From Rhodanobacter sp. FW104-R8 (GTDB lineage: Bacteria; Pseudomonadota; Gammaproteobacteria; Xanthomonadales; Rhodanobacteraceae), in the NCBI RefSeq assembly GCF_001617365.1, contig NZ_LVJR01000122.1, positions 1 to 54,222 on the forward strand: a stretch of DNA of 54,222 bases, in the 5' to 3' direction. A program made the position numbers and the translations under genes. Below the pieces are notes generated by a model. The model had not been told where the DNA came from, searched no databases, and was given only the letters and a program-made list of their open reading frames with translations. This document shows, piece after piece, positions 37,345 through 47,634 of this stretch (its first letter is position 1; the number at the start of each line of letters is the position of its first letter).

Positions 37345-38298
37345 TCAGGATTGCAGCAGTAGATGAACGAGCAGGCCCAGCACGGCGAGCAGGAACGCCA
37401 TGCTCAGGAACTCCGGCGCCCGGAAGATGCGCAGCTTGGCCGAGACCGTTTCAATCACCGCCAACACCGCGCCGGCGACGGCCAGCTTGGCCAGCAACCA
37501 CACGATGGCAAGCAACAAACCCAATGGGCCGGCCGTGTGCGGCGCGATGCCCCAAGGCACGAACAGCGTGAAACCGATGCACGCATAGTTGAACAGCTTC
37601 AACCAGGACGCCCATTCGATGAGGGCCAGATGGCGCGCGGAATATTCCAGCACCATGGACTCATGGATCATGGTCACTTCAAGGTGCGTGCCGGGGTTGT
37701 CGATCGGAATGCGGGCGTTCTCGGCCAGCAACACCATCACGAAAGCGACGCCGGCGAAGGCCAGACTCGGATGCAACGTCAACCCATCGGCGTCCAGCGT
37801 GCCTTTCACGATGGTCGGCAGCGCCGTGCTGCCAAACATCAGGAACGCGTTGAACAACACCATCAGCAACGCCGGCTCAGCGAGAAATCCGATCATCATT
37901 TCGCGTCGCGCGCCCATGCTGCCGAAGACCGTGCCGATATCCATCGCCGCCAGGGCGATGAACACGCGTGCCGTCGCGAACAGGCCGACCAATGCGATGG
38001 CATCGGCCACCCTGGCGAGGGGCAGGTCGGTGGTTACCGAGGGAATGATCGCCGCCGCCGTGACCATGGCGCCGAACACGGCGTAGGGCGCGGTGCGGAA
38101 CAAGGGTGAGGCCTGCGTGGCCAGCGCCGCATCCTTGCGGAACAGCTTGCGCAAGGTGCGGTAGGGGAGCAGCAGGGGAGGGGCCGACCGATTCTGCAGC
38201 CAGGCCCGGCATTGTGCTACCCAGCCGGCCAACAGCGGCGCCAGTGCCACGGCCAGTACCACACCGCCGAGCTGGCTGACGAGTGCGAGTGCGTTCAC
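37345..38298 (-). CDS. hyfC: HyfC/HycD-like membrane subunit (NuoH family)
   Basis: A 317-residue protein of the NuoH/HycD family with about eight helices. Q-RSAPPLLLPYRTLRKLFRKD and IDNPGTHLEVTMIHESMVLEYSARHLALIEWA are family signatures; the latter has the acidic residues of the quinone/proton connection. Its ATG overlaps the hyfB stop (ATGA, 38295-38298) and its stop abuts hyfE. Confidence 0.9.
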   Translation of the reverse strand: MNALALVSQLGGVVLAVALAPLLAGWVAQCRAWLQNRSAPPLLLPYRTLRKLFRKDAALATQASPLFRTAPYAVFGAMVTAAAIIPSVTTDLPLARVADAIALVGLFATARVFIALAAMDIGTVFGSMGARREMMIGFLAEPALLMVLFNAFLMFGSTALPTIVKGTLDADGLTLHPSLAFAGVAFVMVLLAENARIPIDNPGTHLEVTMIHESMVLEYSARHLALIEWASWLKLFNYACIGFTLFVPWGIAPHTAGPLGLLLAIVWLLAKLAVAGAVLAVIETVSAKLRIFRAPEFLSMAFLLAVLGLLVHLLLQS

Positions 38299-40316
38299 AG
38301 GACGAACACCAGCAATACGATCAAAGTCAGGAAGCTGTACAGCAGATAGATGGCCAGACGGCCACGCTGCAGCACGGACAGCGCATCGGCCAGCCAGCCG
38401 ACGATGCGGGCCAGCGGAAGATAGAGCCCATGCCAGAAGCGGTCATCGATCTGGATGCGGTAACGCGGGAGCTGATCATCCGGCGAAGGCACTTCGCGCT
38501 CGATGCGAAAAAACGGCCCGAACATGTGCCGGATCGGCTGACCGAATCCTTCGGCGGTGTCCTGCATGCGCGGGGTCAGCTCGGGGTAACCGCAATTCCA
38601 TGGTGACACCCGGCGCACACGACCGTGGTACATCCGCCGTACCAGCACGAACATCACCGCGATCACGCCGGCCATGCCCAACAGCAGCCACAGGCCACTG
38701 TAAGAAGCCTGCGCCTGCGCCACCGGAGCGATCCACCATGGCGCCGGACCGCGCTGGATCACGGTGCCGAGCAGGGTCTGGGTCACGCCAGCGATGGCAT
38801 CCAGCGCGGCTTGCGGGAACACGCCAATGAGGATGCAGCCCAACGCCAACCAGGCCAGCCCCACCCGTTCGAGCCAGCCCGCATCGTGGGCCTGCATCAG
38901 TGAGGGTTCGCGTGGCTGGCCTAGAAATATGACACCGTAGAATTTGACCATCACGTAGCCGGCCAGCGCGGCGGTGAGTGCCACCACCGCTGCGCCCAGT
39001 GGCACGATCATGTTGATGAACGCATGCGGGATGGACGGCGTGGACAAGAATGCCTGCAGCAGCAGCCATTCGGAAACGAAACCATTGAGCGGTGGCAACC
39101 CGGCGAGGGACAGGGTGCCGACGAGGGCCAGCGTGGCGACCCATGGCATCCGCCGGATCAGCCCGCCGAGTTTGCCCAGGCTGCGCTCGTTGGTGGCGTG
39201 CAGAACCGAGCCGGTGGCGAGAAACAGCAGGCTCTTGAACAGTGCATGATTGAGTGCGTGCAGCAACGCCGCGGTGAGTGCCAACGCCGCCAGCGGGCGC
39301 ATGTTGAACGCGTAGCACAGCAGCGCCAAGCCAAGCGCGGCGAAGATCAGGCCGATGTTCTCGATGGAGGAATAGGCCAGCAACCGCTTCATGTCGGTCT
39401 GTACGGCAGCGAACACCGCACCGAACAGCGCCGTGACCAGTCCCACTGCCAGCGTCAGCATGCCCCACCACCATGGGCCGGCGTGGAGCAGATCGAAACT
39501 GATCCGCAACATGCCGTAGACCGCCACCTTGAGCATCAAGCCACTCATCATCGCGGACACCGGTGATGGCGCGGCCGGGTGGGCTTCCGGCAGCCACACA
39601 TGCAAGGGCACCAGGCCCGCCTTGGCACCGAAACCGAACAAGGCCAGCAGGAAGGCCGCCGCGGCCCAGGCCGGCGACAGGGTGGCCGCACGCATCGAAT
39701 CAAACGTCATCAGCCAGCTGCCGCCATGCAGCACGCCGAAGCACAGCAGCAGCGCCAGTGCACCCACGTGCGCCATCAGCAGGTACAGGAAGCCGGCGCG
39801 CCGGATCTCCGGCAACCGGTGCTGGGTGGTGACCAGGAAGTACGAACTCAGTGCCATGGTTTCCCAGGCCACCATGAACAGGTACGCGTCGTCGGCCAGG
39901 ATGACCATCGCCATGCTGGCCAAAAACACGTGGTACTGCAGGCAGAGCAGGCCCGGTGCCGTGCCTTCGCCTTGCCGGAAATAGCCGGCGGCGAAGATCG
40001 AGATGCCAGCGCCCACGCTGCCCAGCAGCAGCAGGAAGAAGCCCGACAGTGCATCAAGCCGTACGTGGAACGGCAGGTCCGGCAGCCCCAGCGGCAGCAC
40101 GGCGCTCTGCATCGCGAAATCCGCGCTCAGCGCCAAAGCGCCCATGCCGGCGACGGCGAGCGCCACCAATGCGCCCAACGGAAACAGGAGGCGGGCGACC
40201 CAGGCGATCCGGTGGGGCCGGGCCAAGCCGAGCACCCCCACCAGCAGCCATGCGGCGACCAGTTCCAGCAGCACGGCCAGCGGCGTGGCAGTTGCCAGTG
40301 CATTCACCGCAGCCAT
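38295..40316 (-). CDS. hyfB: HyfB-like proton-pumping membrane subunit
   Basis: A 673-residue antiporter-like subunit (NuoL/HyfB family) with about 16 helices. Seen are KAGLVPLHVWLPEAHPAAPSPVSAMMSGLMLKVAVYG, MKRLLAYSSIENIG, and LNHALFKSLLFLATGSV. First gene of the six-gene operon hyfB-C-E-F-G-I; the hyfA, hyfD and hyfH ferredoxin-type genes of E. coli hyf are absent. ATG 40316 is preceded by a GGGAG close to the start. The divergent RHH regulator and its palindrome lie upstream. Confidence 0.9.
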   Translation of the reverse strand: MAAVNALATATPLAVLLELVAAWLLVGVLGLARPHRIAWVARLLFPLGALVALAVAGMGALALSADFAMQSAVLPLGLPDLPFHVRLDALSGFFLLLLGSVGAGISIFAAGYFRQGEGTAPGLLCLQYHVFLASMAMVILADDAYLFMVAWETMALSSYFLVTTQHRLPEIRRAGFLYLLMAHVGALALLLCFGVLHGGSWLMTFDSMRAATLSPAWAAAAFLLALFGFGAKAGLVPLHVWLPEAHPAAPSPVSAMMSGLMLKVAVYGMLRISFDLLHAGPWWWGMLTLAVGLVTALFGAVFAAVQTDMKRLLAYSSIENIGLIFAALGLALLCYAFNMRPLAALALTAALLHALNHALFKSLLFLATGSVLHATNERSLGKLGGLIRRMPWVATLALVGTLSLAGLPPLNGFVSEWLLLQAFLSTPSIPHAFINMIVPLGAAVVALTAALAGYVMVKFYGVIFLGQPREPSLMQAHDAGWLERVGLAWLALGCILIGVFPQAALDAIAGVTQTLLGTVIQRGPAPWWIAPVAQAQASYSGLWLLLGMAGVIAVMFVLVRRMYHGRVRRVSPWNCGYPELTPRMQDTAEGFGQPIRHMFGPFFRIEREVPSPDDQLPRYRIQIDDRFWHGLYLPLARIVGWLADALSVLQRGRLAIYLLYSFLTLIVLLVFVL

Positions 40317-40382
40317 GCTCCCGAGTCCGGCATGCCATGGGTGATCTGCTGGGAGGTGAACGTCGGTGTCTGCGCCGATTTC

Positions 40383-40401
40383 ATGATAATTGTATTATCA
40401 T
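40383..40401. promoter_or_regulatory. AT-rich palindromic operator candidate
   Basis: ATGATAAT-TGT-ATTATCAT is a perfect inverted repeat with 8-base arms in otherwise GC-rich DNA, between the divergent hyfB and RHH genes. TATTAT (40393-40398) could be the -10 of the RHH gene, so binding here would block it. It resembles a Fur box but the arms are three bases apart, not one. Confidence 0.6.
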
Positions 40402-40437
40402 TGGAGTTGTTTCCAGTGTAAGACTGATGAGACGCTT

Positions 40438-40665
40438 ATGCCAACGGAAAATCGCACTGCCCGCCTCACCATCCTGATCGATCCCCGCAAGAAGGCCGTT
40501 TTCGAGCGGTTGTGCGCCGGGGAAGACGCCACCCCGTCGCAGGTCGTGCGCCGGCTGATCCGGGATTACATCGAGCAGCGCTCAGGACGCCCTTGGCACG
40601 CCGGGGAAGGCGCTGCCGAAACGGCCGCGCCGGCATCCGGGAGTTCGCGCGTCCGAGCCCGGTGA
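40438..40665 (+). CDS. Small ribbon-helix-helix (CopG/Arc-type) regulator
   Basis: A 75-residue protein. Residues 1-45 fit a ribbon-helix-helix: strand TARLTILIDP, helix KKAVFERLCAGE, turn DATPS, helix QVVRRLIRDYIEQRS. The remainder is an alanine/glycine-rich tail. The frame is open upstream to 40390, but ATG 40438 directly precedes the fold. It is divergent from the hyf-like operon, with a perfect AT-rich palindrome between; I infer an autoregulator that also controls that operon. No toxin partner gene is adjacent, which argues against an antitoxin. Confidence 0.7.
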   Translation: MPTENRTARLTILIDPRKKAVFERLCAGEDATPSQVVRRLIRDYIEQRSGRPWHAGEGAAETAAPASGSSRVRAR

Positions 40666-40782
40666 AGGCCTCCGGCCACTGCGGCGGGCCGTCGATGATG
40701 CGTCAGCGGCGAACGGCCTGAACGGAGGATCAGGCTCCATCGGCCGGAATCGGGTACGCAGGGCATGCCGTATCATTCCTGT

Positions 40783-42117
40783 ATGCCCCGTCCCGTCTCA
40801 CCATCCACCCCCGCTCTGTTCGCCGAACCCGATGCGCTCAAGCCGCTGGCCGAACGCATGCGCCCGCGCAGCCTGGACGAGATCGTCGGCCAGCAGCGGC
40901 TGGTCGGCCCGGACAAGGCGCTGCGCCGCGCGCTGGAGGCCGGCAAGATCCACTCGATGGTGTTGTGGGGTCCGCCCGGCTGCGGCAAGACCACGCTGGC
41001 GCTGCTGGTGGCGCGCTACGCCGATGCGGATTTCCGCGCGATCTCGGCGGTGCTGTCCGGCCTGCCGGACGTGCGCAAGGCGCTGGCCGAGGCCGAGGTG
41101 AACTTCGCCCAGGGCCGGCGCACCGTGCTATTCGTCGACGAGGTGCACCGCTTCAACAAGACCCAGCAGGATGCGTTCCTGCCGCACATCGAGCGCGGCG
41201 TGATCATCTTCATCGGCGCCACCACCGAGAACCCCTCGTTCGAGCTGAACTCCGCGCTGCTGTCGCGCTGCCGCGTGCACGTGCTGGAGCCGGTTTCCAC
41301 CGCCGACATCGTCGCCGCGCTGAAGCGCGCGCTGGCCGATGGCGAGCGCGGCCTCGGCGAGCTGCAGCTGCAGGTGGGCGACGAGGCGCTGGACTCGATC
41401 GCCCAGGCCGCCGACGGTGACGTGCGGCGCGCGCTGACCCTGCTGGAAATCGCCGCCGAACTGGCCGCCGACGGGCGCATCGACGAGGCTACCCTGGCCC
41501 AGGTGCTGGCCGATCGTACCCGCCGCTTCGACAAGCAGGGCGAGCAGTTCTACGACCAGATCTCGGCGCTGCACAAGTCGGTGCGCTCGTCCGATCCCGA
41601 TGCGGCGGTGTACTGGCTGTGCCGCATGCTCGACGGCGGCGTCGACCCGCTGTACCTGGCCCGGCGCATGACCCGCATGGCGGTGGAAGACGTCGGCCTG
41701 GCCGAGCCGCGTGCGTGGCGCATGGCGCTGGACGCGTGGGATACCTACGAGCGCCTGGGCAGCCCCGAGGGCGAACTGGGCCTGGCCCAGCTGGCGATCT
41801 GGCTGGCCATTGCGCCGAAGAGCAACGCCGCCTACCTGGCCTACAACAAGGCCCGCGACGCGGTGCGCGAGGGCGGCACGCTGGAGGTGCCGATGCACTT
41901 GCGCAACGCGCCGACGAAATTGATGAAGGGCCTCGGCTACGGCAAGGGCTACCAGTACGACCACGACGCCGAAGGCGGCATCGCGCTGGACCAGCAATGC
42001 CTGCCCGACGCGCTCGCCGGCAGCGTGTTCTACGAGCCGGTCGAACGCGGCCTCGAACTGCAGCTGCGCGAGAAGCTGCTGGCGCTGCGCGCCGCCCGTG
42101 CCAAGGCCCGCAAGTAG
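40783..42117 (+). CDS. rarA: Replication-associated recombination AAA+ ATPase RarA (MgsA)
   Basis: A 444-residue clamp-loader-like AAA+ ATPase acting at stalled forks. Seen are LAERMRPRSLDEIVGQQRLVG, Walker A GPPGCGKTTLA (near 64), FVDEVHRFNKTQQDAFLP (Walker B), IGATTENPSFELNSALLSRC and the C-terminal YLAYNKARDAV..PMHLRNAPTKLMKGLGYGKGYQYDHD. ATG 40783 is preferred; ATG 40765 would add six residues. The stop lies within a REP-like sequence. Confidence 0.96.
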   Translation: MPRPVSPSTPALFAEPDALKPLAERMRPRSLDEIVGQQRLVGPDKALRRALEAGKIHSMVLWGPPGCGKTTLALLVARYADADFRAISAVLSGLPDVRKALAEAEVNFAQGRRTVLFVDEVHRFNKTQQDAFLPHIERGVIIFIGATTENPSFELNSALLSRCRVHVLEPVSTADIVAALKRALADGERGLGELQLQVGDEALDSIAQAADGDVRRALTLLEIAAELAADGRIDEATLAQVLADRTRRFDKQGEQFYDQISALHKSVRSSDPDAAVYWLCRMLDGGVDPLYLARRMTRMAVEDVGLAEPRAWRMALDAWDTYERLGSPEGELGLAQLAIWLAIAPKSNAAYLAYNKARDAVREGGTLEVPMHLRNAPTKLMKGLGYGKGYQYDHDAEGGIALDQQCLPDALAGSVFYEPVERGLELQLREKLLALRAARAKARK

Positions 42118-42140
42118 GGGCCCGCTCGCGGGCGATGCTT
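42114..42140. repeat. Single REP-like arm after rarA
   Basis: GTAGGGGCCCGCTCGCGGGC followed by GATGCTT resembles the left arms at 9058 and 27548. It includes the small hairpin CCCGCTCGCGGG. No full second arm follows. Confidence 0.65.
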
Positions 42141-42246
42141 CTTGCACGACACCGCTGCGCCACGCCCTCCGGCGCTGCTGCGCGCACCCTTGCTGCCGCC
42201 TCGCGGTCCGGCATAGATTCGCCGCATCAACCGGGGAGAGTGAACC

Positions 42247-42825
42247 ATGCGCGTACTCGTGGCGGGCCTGATCGGCGGCATCGTGGTGTTCCTGTGGGGC
42301 GTGGCGGCGCACACGGCGCTGGGGTTGGGCAATGTGGGCATCCAACTGCCGGCCAACGAAAACGCCGTCTTGAGCAGCCTGCATGAAGGGCTCGGCAACC
42401 AGCCCGGCATCTACATCCTGCCGTCGCTGGATCCCAAGAAGATGGGCGACGAGGCGGTGATCAAGGCGTACTCGGAAAAGGCGGCGACATCGCCGTATGC
42501 CTTCGTGGTCTACCTGCCGCAGGGCGAGGACATGATGCAGATGGGGCCGCAGATCGGCCGGCAGTGGGCGTCCGACACGCTCGCCGCGCTGGCGCTGGCC
42601 TTCGTGCTGGGGCTGGCCGGGCTGGGCTTCCGCCGGCGCATGGCACTGGCTGCCGCGGCGGCGGTATTCACCTGGCTGTGCGCGATGGTGCCGTACTGGA
42701 ACTGGTACCGCTTCCCGCTCGATTTCACCCTGGCCGCGCTGGTCGAGCAACTCGTCGGCTGGCTGCTCGCCGGCGCCGCGATGGCCTGGTGGCTGGGCCG
42801 CAGCGAACGCAAGTTGGCCAGCTGA
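42247..42825 (+). CDS. Membrane protein of unknown function
   Basis: A 192-residue protein I do not recognise. One helix at the N terminus (residues 3-24), a soluble segment of about 80 residues (LPANENAVLSSLHEGL, GIYILPS), and three more helices (about 110-130, 135-152, 160-180), ending in a basic tail. The start ATG 42247 follows GGGGAGAG. It stands between rarA and serS and is not one of the usual genes there (crcB-like features are absent). Real gene by codon composition and topology; function open. Confidence 0.75.
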   Translation: MRVLVAGLIGGIVVFLWGVAAHTALGLGNVGIQLPANENAVLSSLHEGLGNQPGIYILPSLDPKKMGDEAVIKAYSEKAATSPYAFVVYLPQGEDMMQMGPQIGRQWASDTLAALALAFVLGLAGLGFRRRMALAAAAAVFTWLCAMVPYWNWYRFPLDFTLAALVEQLVGWLLAGAAMAWWLGRSERKLAS

Positions 42826-44999
<2,174 letters not shown>

Positions 45000-45033
45000 T
45001 AGGATTGCAGCCCGCGCATTGCACGTCCCGCAA

Positions 45034-45075
45034 CCGTTCGCCCTGAGCGTAGCGCAGCGAAGTCGAAGGGCAACC
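45034..45075. repeat. Interspersed repeat before tRNA-Ser
   Basis: The segment with TTCGCCCTGAGCGTAGCGCA and GCGAAGTCGAAGGGCAA is a partly palindromic sequence: TTCGCCCT pairs with AGGGC-AA. Sequences of this kind recur in many GC-rich proteobacterial genomes (from memory). It may act as a terminator for the serS transcript. Confidence 0.5.
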
Positions 45076-45116
45076 TTCCGATTTCGTCAGGCCGAACGAT
45101 TGGCGAAATAAGTTAT

Positions 45117-45206
45117 GGAGAGATGGCCGAGCGGTTTAAGGCAGCAGTCTTGAAAACTGCCGTAGTGGTAACACTACCGTGGGTTCGAATCCCACTCTCT
45201 CCGCCA
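45117..45206 (+). tRNA. tRNA-Ser (anticodon TGA)
   Basis: A class II tRNA. The acceptor stem GGAGAGA (45117-45123) pairs with TCTCTCC (45196-45202); discriminator G and encoded CCA follow. The anticodon loop CTTGAAA gives TGA (reads UCA-type serine codons). A long variable arm (CCGTAGTGGTAACACTACCG) and GGTTCGAATCC T-arm are present. It lies 117 bases after the gene overlapping serS and borders the accessory zone. Confidence 0.97.
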
Positions 45207-45217
45207 GAAAAGCATTT

Positions 45218-45244
45218 AAGCCCCTGATTCTATGGGCTTTTTTT
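45218..45244 (+). terminator. Rho-independent terminator of tRNA-Ser
   Basis: AAGCCC, a 10-base loop, then GGGCTT running into TTTTTT: a classic hairpin plus T-run, 12 bases after the CCA end. Confidence 0.85.
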
Positions 45245-45291
45245 GTTTCTGGCGCTTGGTGTGTCACGCTTTGTTCCCACCTATTGTGGAC

Positions 45292-45320
45292 AAAAAAACG
45301 CCACCGTTGCGGGTGGCGTT
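45292..45320 (-). terminator. Rho-independent terminator on the minus strand
   Basis: ACGCCACC (45298-45305) and GGTGGCGT (45312-45319) form a hairpin; on the minus strand it is followed by seven T (45298-45292). It serves the gene fragment ending at 45382, which supports that fragment as the rest of a real gene. Confidence 0.8.
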
Positions 45321-45381
45321 GTATGTAGCTCCACAACGCCAGCTCATCGACGGTGCTGCACAAGCGCATCGCTGCCCCCGC

Positions 45382-45615
45382 TTACAGCTGACTCTTCTTC
45401 TCAGCCTCTTTGGCTTGTTCCGCCGCGAGTTTGAACTCCCTACTTTCGTAACCAATCAGGTGACGAATCTTAAAGTTGTCCCCTCCCAGCACATGCGTGA
45501 TCTTCGTCCGAGGCGTCTCCCACTCTGAGCGCATCTGCATGCGGCCCGTCGCCACAGCCATGCCCCACTCCGAGCGGTCATTCTTGTAAAGATCGTCTGC
45601 CCATTCTGGTCCCGA
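45382..45615 (-). pseudogene. C-terminal gene fragment cut off by the insertion sequence
   Basis: The minus-strand frame reads PEWADDLYKNDRSEWGMAVA, then MQMRSEWETPRTKITHVL, GGDNFKIRHLIGYESREF and KLAAEQAKEAEKKSQL before a stop at 45382. Composition is less GC-rich than the backbone and protein-like, with a charged helical end. The frame runs into the transposon side near 45615 without its own N terminus. A T-run terminator follows the stop. The gene family is not recognised; a small protein starting at ATG 45561 is an alternative. Confidence 0.55.
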
Positions 45616-45637
45616 TATAGGCGTTGCCCGGGGACGA

Positions 45638-46741
45638 ATGACCGCCCTGGAAGATCGCCGGCAGATCGTGGAAAGCATCGGCGAGGCGCACCGGGCCGGT
45701 GCCCGGCTGGATCGCGCCTGTACCCTGGCGGGCATTGATGTGCGGACCTTGCAGCGCTGGCGGCGACAGGGCGGCGGTACGGTACGCGACGACCGCCGAC
45801 CGCATGCCGAGCGACCGCGGCCCGCCCACGCGCTGAGCGAGGCTGAGCGGACTGAGCTGCTGCGCGTGGCCAACGAGCCGCGTTTCGCCGCACTGCCGCC
45901 AGCGCAGATCGTGCCGCGGCTGGCCGACGAAGGCGTGTATCTGGCCAGCGAATCGACCTTCCATCGCGTGCTGCGCGCGCAGGGGCAAAGCATGCATCGC
46001 GGCCGCGCCAAGGCACCCGCGCCTGCGCGCCGGCCCACCACCCACACCGCGCACGGCCCCGGCGAGGTCTGGTGCTGGGACGTGACCTGGCTGCCCTCGC
46101 GCGTGAACGGACGCTGGTTCTACCTGTACCTGATCCTTGATCTGTACAGCCGCAAGATCGTCGGTCACGAGGTGCACGAGGCCGAGAGCGCCGAACACGC
46201 CGCGCAGCTGGTCAAGCGCGCCGCGCTCGCCGAAGGCGTGCACGCGACCGCGACCAAGCCGGTCCTGCACGGCGACAACGGCGCGATCCTGAAGGCGACC
46301 ACGGTACTGGCGATGCTGCACTGGCTCGGCATCGCGCCGTCGTACTCGCGCCCGCGCGTCAGCGACGACAACGCCTTCGTCGAATCGCTGTTCCGCACCG
46401 CCAAATACCGTCCCGGCTTTCCTGCCGAAGGCTTCGCCGATCTGGATGCCGCGCGCCAATGGATGGTTGGCTTCGTGCACTGGTACAACCACGAGCACCG
46501 CCACAGCGCGCTGCGCTTCGTCGCCCCGGCGCAGCGTCATGCCGGCGACGACCACGGTGTGCTGCAGGCACGCGCGGCGCTGTATCACATTGCCCGCCAG
46601 CGCCATCCGCATCGCTGGAGCGGTGCGACACGCAACTGGACGCCGATCGGCCCGGTCACGCTGAACCCCGAGCGCGACGCGCTCGCGGCAACCTGCGGCA
46701 GCTCCGATCGAGCGGCGCAAAGTAAGCGATTGGCGGCATGA
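45638..46741 (+). mobile_element. IS3-type transposase (DDE, single ORF)
   Basis: A 367-residue transposase. The N-terminal helix-turn-helix (RACTLAGIDVRTLQRWRR) is followed by a second DNA-binding region and an rve-type catalytic core: WCWDVTWL (D148), LHGDNGA (D213) and DDNAFVESLF (E249), spaced DD(35)E. The end (WYNHEHRHSALRFVAPAQRH) is typical of IS3-type OrfB. Here the HTH and core share one frame, unlike the usual frameshifted pair. Clear terminal inverted repeats were not found; weakly similar ends near 45616-45635 and 46744-46763 are candidates. It appears intact. Confidence 0.85.
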
Positions 46742-46790
46742 GTCAGGCGACAACTACCTTGACGCGCGTCGGCCCCCAACGGGTACCAAC

Positions 46791-46968
46791 GGTAAAGGTG
46801 TCACCATTTCGCCGTCCGTAGTCAATAGGCCCGCACTTGCTCTTCCCCGGTGATCCCGAGGAGTGAGTGCCCGTCTTGCCGCTGACCACCCGCCGTTGTG
46901 TTTCATGCGGCGCCAAGATCGCGCCAGTCACCGTTCTGGTTAGGGTCGGGTAAAGGTGACACCATTTC
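46791..46968. repeat. Pair of 20-bp direct repeats
   Basis: GGTAAAGGTGTCACCATTTC (46791-46810) and a copy with one change, A for T at the centre (46949-46968), lie 158 bases apart, each with a palindromic GGTGnCACC core. A shorter relative, GGTGCCACCATTTC, occurs at 50353-50366 after the TonB receptor gene. They look like ends of small mobile segments. Confidence 0.7.
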
Positions 46969-47158
46969 TGCGGCTGTGCTGCTCGACGGCGCCCAGAACA
47001 CGGTCGCCGTGGTGGACGCGTATTGCAAGCAGGCCGCACCGGCGGATGGCCAACGCTGCCGGCTGGTTTCCAGGCCGGTTGCAGCCAATGCGTCCGGCCG
47101 GAGCCTGGCGTCGAGCGAGGTGGGAAGCCTGCGTCTGACGGAAGTGGATTCGCATTGA
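46967..47158 (+). pseudogene. 3' remnant of an unidentified gene
   Basis: From the second 20-bp repeat the frame reads AAVLLDGAQNTVAVVDAY, CKQAAPADGQRCRLVSRP, VAANASGRSLASSEVGSL, RLTEVDSH and stop. The composition is that of a real protein end, and a hairpin follows at 47242. The 5' part is lost at the repeat junction. Family not recognised. Confidence 0.45.
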
Positions 47159-47241
47159 CCGAACCGGGATGCGCCCTGCCTGACTGACGCTGCGCCGGAA
47201 ATCAGCCGAGGGCAGTCTGTCCCCATGTGATAAACAAGAAC

Positions 47242-47272
47242 AGGGGCCGACGGTGTGATGCCGTCGGCCCCT
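47242..47272. terminator. Strong hairpin after the gene remnant
   Basis: AGGGGCCGACGG, a seven-base loop and CCGTCGGCCCCT form a perfect 12-bp stem. On the plus strand TTGTG follows; on the minus strand the tail is TGTTCTTGTTT, so it may end transcripts from either side. Confidence 0.65.
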
Positions 47273-47634
47273 TGTGGCGTGTTGCCGACCAGGCGCGGTG
47301 GTCGGCCGTGGCGTCGTATCCGCGTCCCGCGAGCGTGCGGGCGAAGCACCCGCACGACGGGTCGCCGTGCGTCGAATCGCCGTGGCTGGTGGCGGAAGCC
47401 CGCGTCATCGGCCGGCCCGGAGGGCCATGATTCGTCGCAGGAACTTTCGTCAATGACCGGACCCGGCTCGGCGTTGACGGCGCGCCGACCGCCTTCCGGC
47501 GCGGCTGGCGGTGCGATGCAGGAAAACAGCGGCGTGACGCCACGTCCGCAACTTCTTGGTGACCCTTTTTTGACGGGTCAGGCAGGAGTAGGTTGCGGCG
47601 CTGGGCCAATGGGGTCAATTCGAAGGGGAGAGCG
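47273..47634. other. Upstream region of the TonB-dependent receptor
   Basis: About 360 bases without a credible gene. Near its right end TGACCC-TTTTTTGAC-GGGTCA (about 47560-47580) is an inverted repeat that could be an operator. AAGGGGAG sits just before the receptor ATG. Confidence 0.45.

Noticed and set aside
33154-40316. Functional formate hydrogenlyase/hydrogenase-4
   Set aside because: NiFe ligands, C-terminal processing tail, ferredoxin subunit, formate dehydrogenase and hyp genes are all absent in the window.
40383-40401. Fur box upstream of the RHH gene
   Set aside because: Arms match Fur-like TGATAAT/ATTATCA, but their spacing is three bases, not one; an RHH operator is at least as likely. 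Kept only as an unnamed operator.
40438-40665. RHH gene as antitoxin of a toxin-antitoxin pair
   Set aside because: No small ORF that could be a toxin lies directly before or after it; the neighbours are rarA and the hyf-like operon.
45136-45369. Minus-strand frame running through tRNA-Ser
   Set aside because: It reads through the tRNA gene and both terminators; the ERVGFEPT-like string is the well-known artefact of translating tRNA T-arms.
46742-47039. Minus-strand ORF of 98 codons between the IS and the gene remnant
   Set aside because: It spans both 20-bp repeats, has no recognisable domain and starts within the remnant; it is treated as rearranged non-coding sequence.
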